Below, piece after piece: positions 11,591-13,844 of a stretch of DNA of 13,844 bases. The notes below the pieces were generated by a model. It was not told the DNA's origin. It saw only the letters and a list, made by a program, of their open reading frames with translations, and did no database searches. Position 1 is the stretch's first letter. Each line of letters opens with the position of its first letter. This DNA is from CAYMJO01 sp964391305 (GTDB lineage: Bacteria; Patescibacteriota; CALEFQ01), in NCBI GenBank assembly GCA_964391305.1, contig CAYMJO010000025.1, positions 1-13,844 of the forward strand, given 5' to 3'. Both the position numbers and the translations under genes were made by a program.

Positions 11591-11617
11591 CCAAGCTTTT
11601 TTCTTAAAAAAGCTTGG
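11591..11617. repeat. 12-bp perfect hairpin between GT2 and ligase genes
   Basis: CCAAGCTTTTTT (11591-11602) and AAAAAAGCTTGG (11606-11617) form a perfect stem with a 3-nt loop. It starts right after the stop of the upstream GT2 gene (11623-11621) and 33 bp before the ligase ATG. The T-run is inside the stem, not after it, so termination would need partial melting. It may be a weak terminator or an mRNA-processing site inside the operon. Confidence 0.6.
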
Positions 11618-11620
11618 CGC

Positions 11621-12478
11621 TTATCGCGGCTTTATCCCAAGTATTTGCACCAGCGCCGCCTGCAGAAATCCGAGCGGCCAAAGCAGAATTAAAATGATAA
11701 AATTAAATTTTGAAAAGTGTTTTGACGCGTAGTGAATTATGCTTTTTGAAAGCTGGAAATATTTTTTAAGCTTGGGCTGTTGGATGAAACTTTTGCCTTT
11801 ATGATGAATTATTTCTGCGTCTGGCAGAACAAAAACTTTGTATTCTGCGTTTTTTGCTCTTTTGCAGAAATCGACTTCTTCAAACCATATCCAAAATTTT
11901 TCATCAAGAGCTCCTATTTTGCTGAAAACTTCTCTTTTTGCCATCAGGCTCGCGCCCATGACTTGGTCAACTTCCGTGATGTGCTCAAATTTTTCATCGA
12001 GCATGTAATAGTCCTTGTATTTTTTCTTTTTCAAAAGAAAAGAATGCAGGCCGAGCATCATAGTTGTGAGTATTCCAATTGTTGGAAACCTTCTTGCGGT
12101 TCCAACCTGGAGGGTTTTATCCAAATTTAAAAGACGAGCACCGACGATTCCAGCTTTTGGATGCTCATTGAGAAATCTTACCATTTTTGCGAGCGCGCTG
12201 TCCAGAATTTCCGTATCGGGATTCAGCAGGATAATTTGTTCTCCGTGACAAAGCTTGATTGCCTGATTATTCGCCTTTGCGAAACCTTTGTTATCATCGT
12301 TTCGAATAAGCTTTGCTTTTGGAAATTCTTTTCCAACCATGTCGGCGCTTCCGTCGGACGAGGCATTGTCTATCACGAAAACTTCGAAATCTATGTCGTT
12401 TGTCTTATCAAAAACCGACCGCAGGCATCTGCGAAGAAGATTTTTGACATTCCAGGATAGTATTATGATTGAAAGCAT
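11621..12478 (-). CDS. GT2 family glycosyltransferase with C-terminal hydrophobic tail
   Basis: A 285-residue GT-A fold enzyme of the GT2 rhamnosyltransferase-like group. Motifs: SIIILSWN at the first strand, VIDNASSDGS (35-44), NKGFAKANNQA (63-73), the metal-binding NPDTEI (86-91), GASLMAKREVF (175-185) and the acidic motif EEVDFCKR (200-207). A hydrophobic stretch at about 257-281, followed by IKPR, could anchor it to the membrane; the neighbouring GT2 enzymes lack this. No Shine-Dalgarno is visible before the ATG at 12478. The ligase gene lies 62 bp downstream on the same strand, past a 12-bp hairpin, so the two may be co-transcribed. It likely adds a sugar to a lipid-linked precursor; the donor sugar is unknown. 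Confidence 0.92.
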   Translation of the reverse strand: MLSIIILSWNVKNLLRRCLRSVFDKTNDIDFEVFVIDNASSDGSADMVGKEFPKAKLIRNDDNKGFAKANNQAIKLCHGEQIILLNPDTEILDSALAKMVRFLNEHPKAGIVGARLLNLDKTLQVGTARRFPTIGILTTMMLGLHSFLLKKKKYKDYYMLDEKFEHITEVDQVMGASLMAKREVFSKIGALDEKFWIWFEEVDFCKRAKNAEYKVFVLPDAEIIHHKGKSFIQQPKLKKYFQLSKSIIHYASKHFSKFNFIILILLWPLGFLQAALVQILGIKPR

Positions 12479-12490
12479 GGTTTTAAGCAG

Positions 12491-12552
12491 TATCCAATTT
12501 CCAGTACACGATACCCAATTTCCTATTTTCTAAAAAAGAAACCAGTGTACTG
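12491..12552. repeat. Short direct and inverted repeats between GT4 and GT2 genes
   Basis: Two degenerate direct units, TATCCAATTTCC (12491-12502) and ATACCCAATTTCC (12511-12523), are interleaved with an inverted pair CAGTACAC (12502-12509) and GTGTACTG (12545-12552). The 102-bp gap holds no gene that I can see. A TATCC/AGTA-rich repeat family scattered in the genome is possible but untested. Confidence 0.5.
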
Positions 12553-12580
12553 CGGCTGTGTGCTGTTCATAATGTTCACT

Positions 12581-13795
12581 TTATATTTTCGACATCATCT
12601 TGTCCACTCGGCTTTCCCAAGAATAAGGCTTGACTGATTTCTTCCGTTTTTCTTCAAGCTTTTTGGAACTATTTTTCAAAGCCTTTTTAATTTCATCCGC
12701 AAATTGCTTTTGTGTATCGGCGACCTGCACAAGCCCTTTGAATTGCTCCGTTCCCGACACGGGCGCTGTCACAACGGGAATTCCGCATGCCAGATATTCG
12801 TACATTTTGAGCGGATTCATTGACTTTGTGAATTTCGTGATTTTGTGCGGAATTATCCCGACATCAAATTGAGAAAAAAGATACGGAAGGTCTTTGTATG
12901 AAATCGGGCCAAGGTAGTGCGCGTTCTTATAGCCTTTCAGGTATTTTGTCTCCGCTTGTTTCCAAACTGGTCCCGCCATGACTAGCGAAATATTTTTTAC
13001 ATTGTCTAAAACATATTTCAAAAGTTTGAAGTCTACTCTACTTTCTATGATTCCCAAATATCCTATTATCGGTTTTTTAATTTTTAAAAATTTATTTTTT
13101 AATCTGGAGTTTTTTGGATTGGAGCTTAAATAATGCTTGATATCTATTCCGTTTGAAATCCATTGCTTGTTTTTATTTTTTGGAAAAGATTTCAGAAGTT
13201 CTTTTGAAACTGTAAAAATGGCGCTGGCTTTCTCGTCAATGATCTTGTAATTTTTATTCAAAATTTTGCCGAAGCGTTTGTAGAACGCGTGCTCGCGCCA
13301 ATCATCAACGGCATCAAAAATCTTGGTTGCGTTCTTAAGTTCCTCAAAAGGTTTCGTGAACATGGGATTGTATGACCAGAGCATGATGTCTTTGAATTTC
13401 GCGAATTCGAGGATGCTTGAGATTTCCGTCCAGATAGCTTCCGATCCTTTGCCTTGTGTGAGATTTCTCGCGGTCGCGTAGACGTACATGTTTGGTTTGA
13501 CTTTCACAACTTTGGAATGTAATCCGCTTACGTAAAATTCAGCCGTCACATTTTCCCCCCTTATCTTTCCGATAATGCTTTCGTAAAAAACTCTCACGGT
13601 TCTTTTTCTTGTGAGCGGCAAGAGATCAACTGATAGGATTTTTTCAAACTCTCTTCTTTTTAAAAGCTGCTGGAGGATATGATAGTTGCGGTTGACAACT
13701 CCGGTTTGCTGGAAAATCAAAGGCTTTTGGCTTTTTGCGTTCACGTACTTTTGCCAGTTGTTCCATGAGGACATGTTGAGGATGAGGAGATCCAT
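12581..13795 (-). CDS. GT4-type glycosyltransferase
   Basis: A 404-residue retaining glycosyltransferase of the GT-B (glycosyl transferase group 1) type. The N-terminal acceptor domain spans about 1-190 and includes FDAVDDW (160-166), a stretch seen in TuaH-like members. The C-terminal nucleotide-sugar domain holds SNGID (214-218), GYLGIIESRVD (245-255), HYLGPISYKDLP (293-304) and the donor-binding EX7E-type region MNPLKMYEYLACGIPVV (326-342). There is no transmembrane segment and no signal peptide. It is the first gene of the minus-strand glycan block within the window; its promoter would lie beyond the right end. The ATG at 13795 has no Shine-Dalgarno, and a hairpin sits 14-39 nt upstream. 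The gene is complete. It probably adds an early or branching sugar; the donor is unknown. Confidence 0.9.
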   Translation of the reverse strand: MDLLILNMSSWNNWQKYVNAKSQKPLIFQQTGVVNRNYHILQQLLKRREFEKILSVDLLPLTRKRTVRVFYESIIGKIRGENVTAEFYVSGLHSKVVKVKPNMYVYATARNLTQGKGSEAIWTEISSILEFAKFKDIMLWSYNPMFTKPFEELKNATKIFDAVDDWREHAFYKRFGKILNKNYKIIDEKASAIFTVSKELLKSFPKNKNKQWISNGIDIKHYLSSNPKNSRLKNKFLKIKKPIIGYLGIIESRVDFKLLKYVLDNVKNISLVMAGPVWKQAETKYLKGYKNAHYLGPISYKDLPYLFSQFDVGIIPHKITKFTKSMNPLKMYEYLACGIPVVTAPVSGTEQFKGLVQVADTQKQFADEIKKALKNSSKKLEEKRKKSVKPYSWESRVDKMMSKI

Positions 13796-13808
13796 ATTTT
13801 TATTATTT

Positions 13809-13834
13809 GGAGAACAGACTCGCGCCTGCTCTCC
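13809..13834 (-). promoter_or_regulatory. Leader hairpin upstream of the GT4 gene
   Basis: On the minus strand GGAGAGCAG pairs with CTGTTCTCC over nine positions (one G-U pair) around an 8-nt loop, followed by an A-rich stretch up to the ATG at 13795. There is no T-run, so it is not a terminator for an upstream minus-strand gene. It may stabilise the mRNA or hide a GGAGAG ribosome-site-like sequence in its stem. Confidence 0.4.
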
Positions 13835-13844
13835 GGAAAGGTTT

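Noticed and set aside
1..13844. tRNA, rRNA, CRISPR arrays, transposase or integrase genes
   Set aside because: I looked on both strands for cloverleaf-like segments, regularly spaced repeats and mobile-element genes, and saw none. The only repeats are the short ones listed.

Overview
The window looks like a chromosomal piece from a Candidate Phyla Radiation (Patescibacteria) bacterium, most likely Parcubacteria-like. This is an inference. It rests on an AT-rich, compact, lysine-rich gene set; a DUF4012 membrane protein embedded in a glycosyltransferase cluster; a divergent CTP synthase with a basic N-terminal tail; and a near absence of Shine-Dalgarno sites ahead of the large genes. TGA is used as an ordinary stop (for example for the hemerythrin gene and the ligase gene), so the UGA=Gly codes of Gracilibacteria/Absconditabacteria do not apply. 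No phylogenetic search could be run.

Layout. Positions 79-913 (+) hold a two-gene operon, a hemerythrin-like di-iron protein followed after 4 bp by a small cupin. Positions 1001-1701 (+) hold ribosomal protein bL27 behind tandem promoters, then an unlisted 37-residue membrane peptide, closed by a strong bidirectional terminator. From 1704 to 13795 all large genes lie on the minus strand. Read in their transcription direction they are: a GT4-type glycosyltransferase, a GT2 glycosyltransferase, an O-antigen ligase/polymerase-like membrane protein, a second GT2, a third GT2 translationally coupled (ATGA) to a DUF4012 protein, an S41 C-terminal processing peptidase, then rplI and pyrG, which overlap each other.

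How the genes work together. The minus-strand block from 13795 to 5305 reads as a cell-surface polysaccharide locus. Three GT2 enzymes and one GT4 enzyme would build a glycan, the multi-spanning ligase-like protein would polymerise it or attach it, and the DUF4012 protein may act in envelope attachment. The CtpA-like protease next to it is also an envelope protein. rplI-pyrG is a housekeeping unit with its own promoter that overlaps the end of the protease gene.

The most unusual region is 9326-10020. Two tiny plus-strand genes (35 and 68 codons) sit between the large minus-strand genes. Each begins with the same 14-base TTGACA-bearing element, has a near-perfect Shine-Dalgarno sequence (rare in this window), and ends at a copy of a ~55-bp repeat that also encodes the C-terminus of the O-antigen ligase. 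The first copy still reads as an in-frame ligase C-terminus with its own stop codon, so it is a gene remnant. The arrangement resembles two cassettes, or a duplicated and then collapsed ligase/glycosyltransferase junction that carries small genes.
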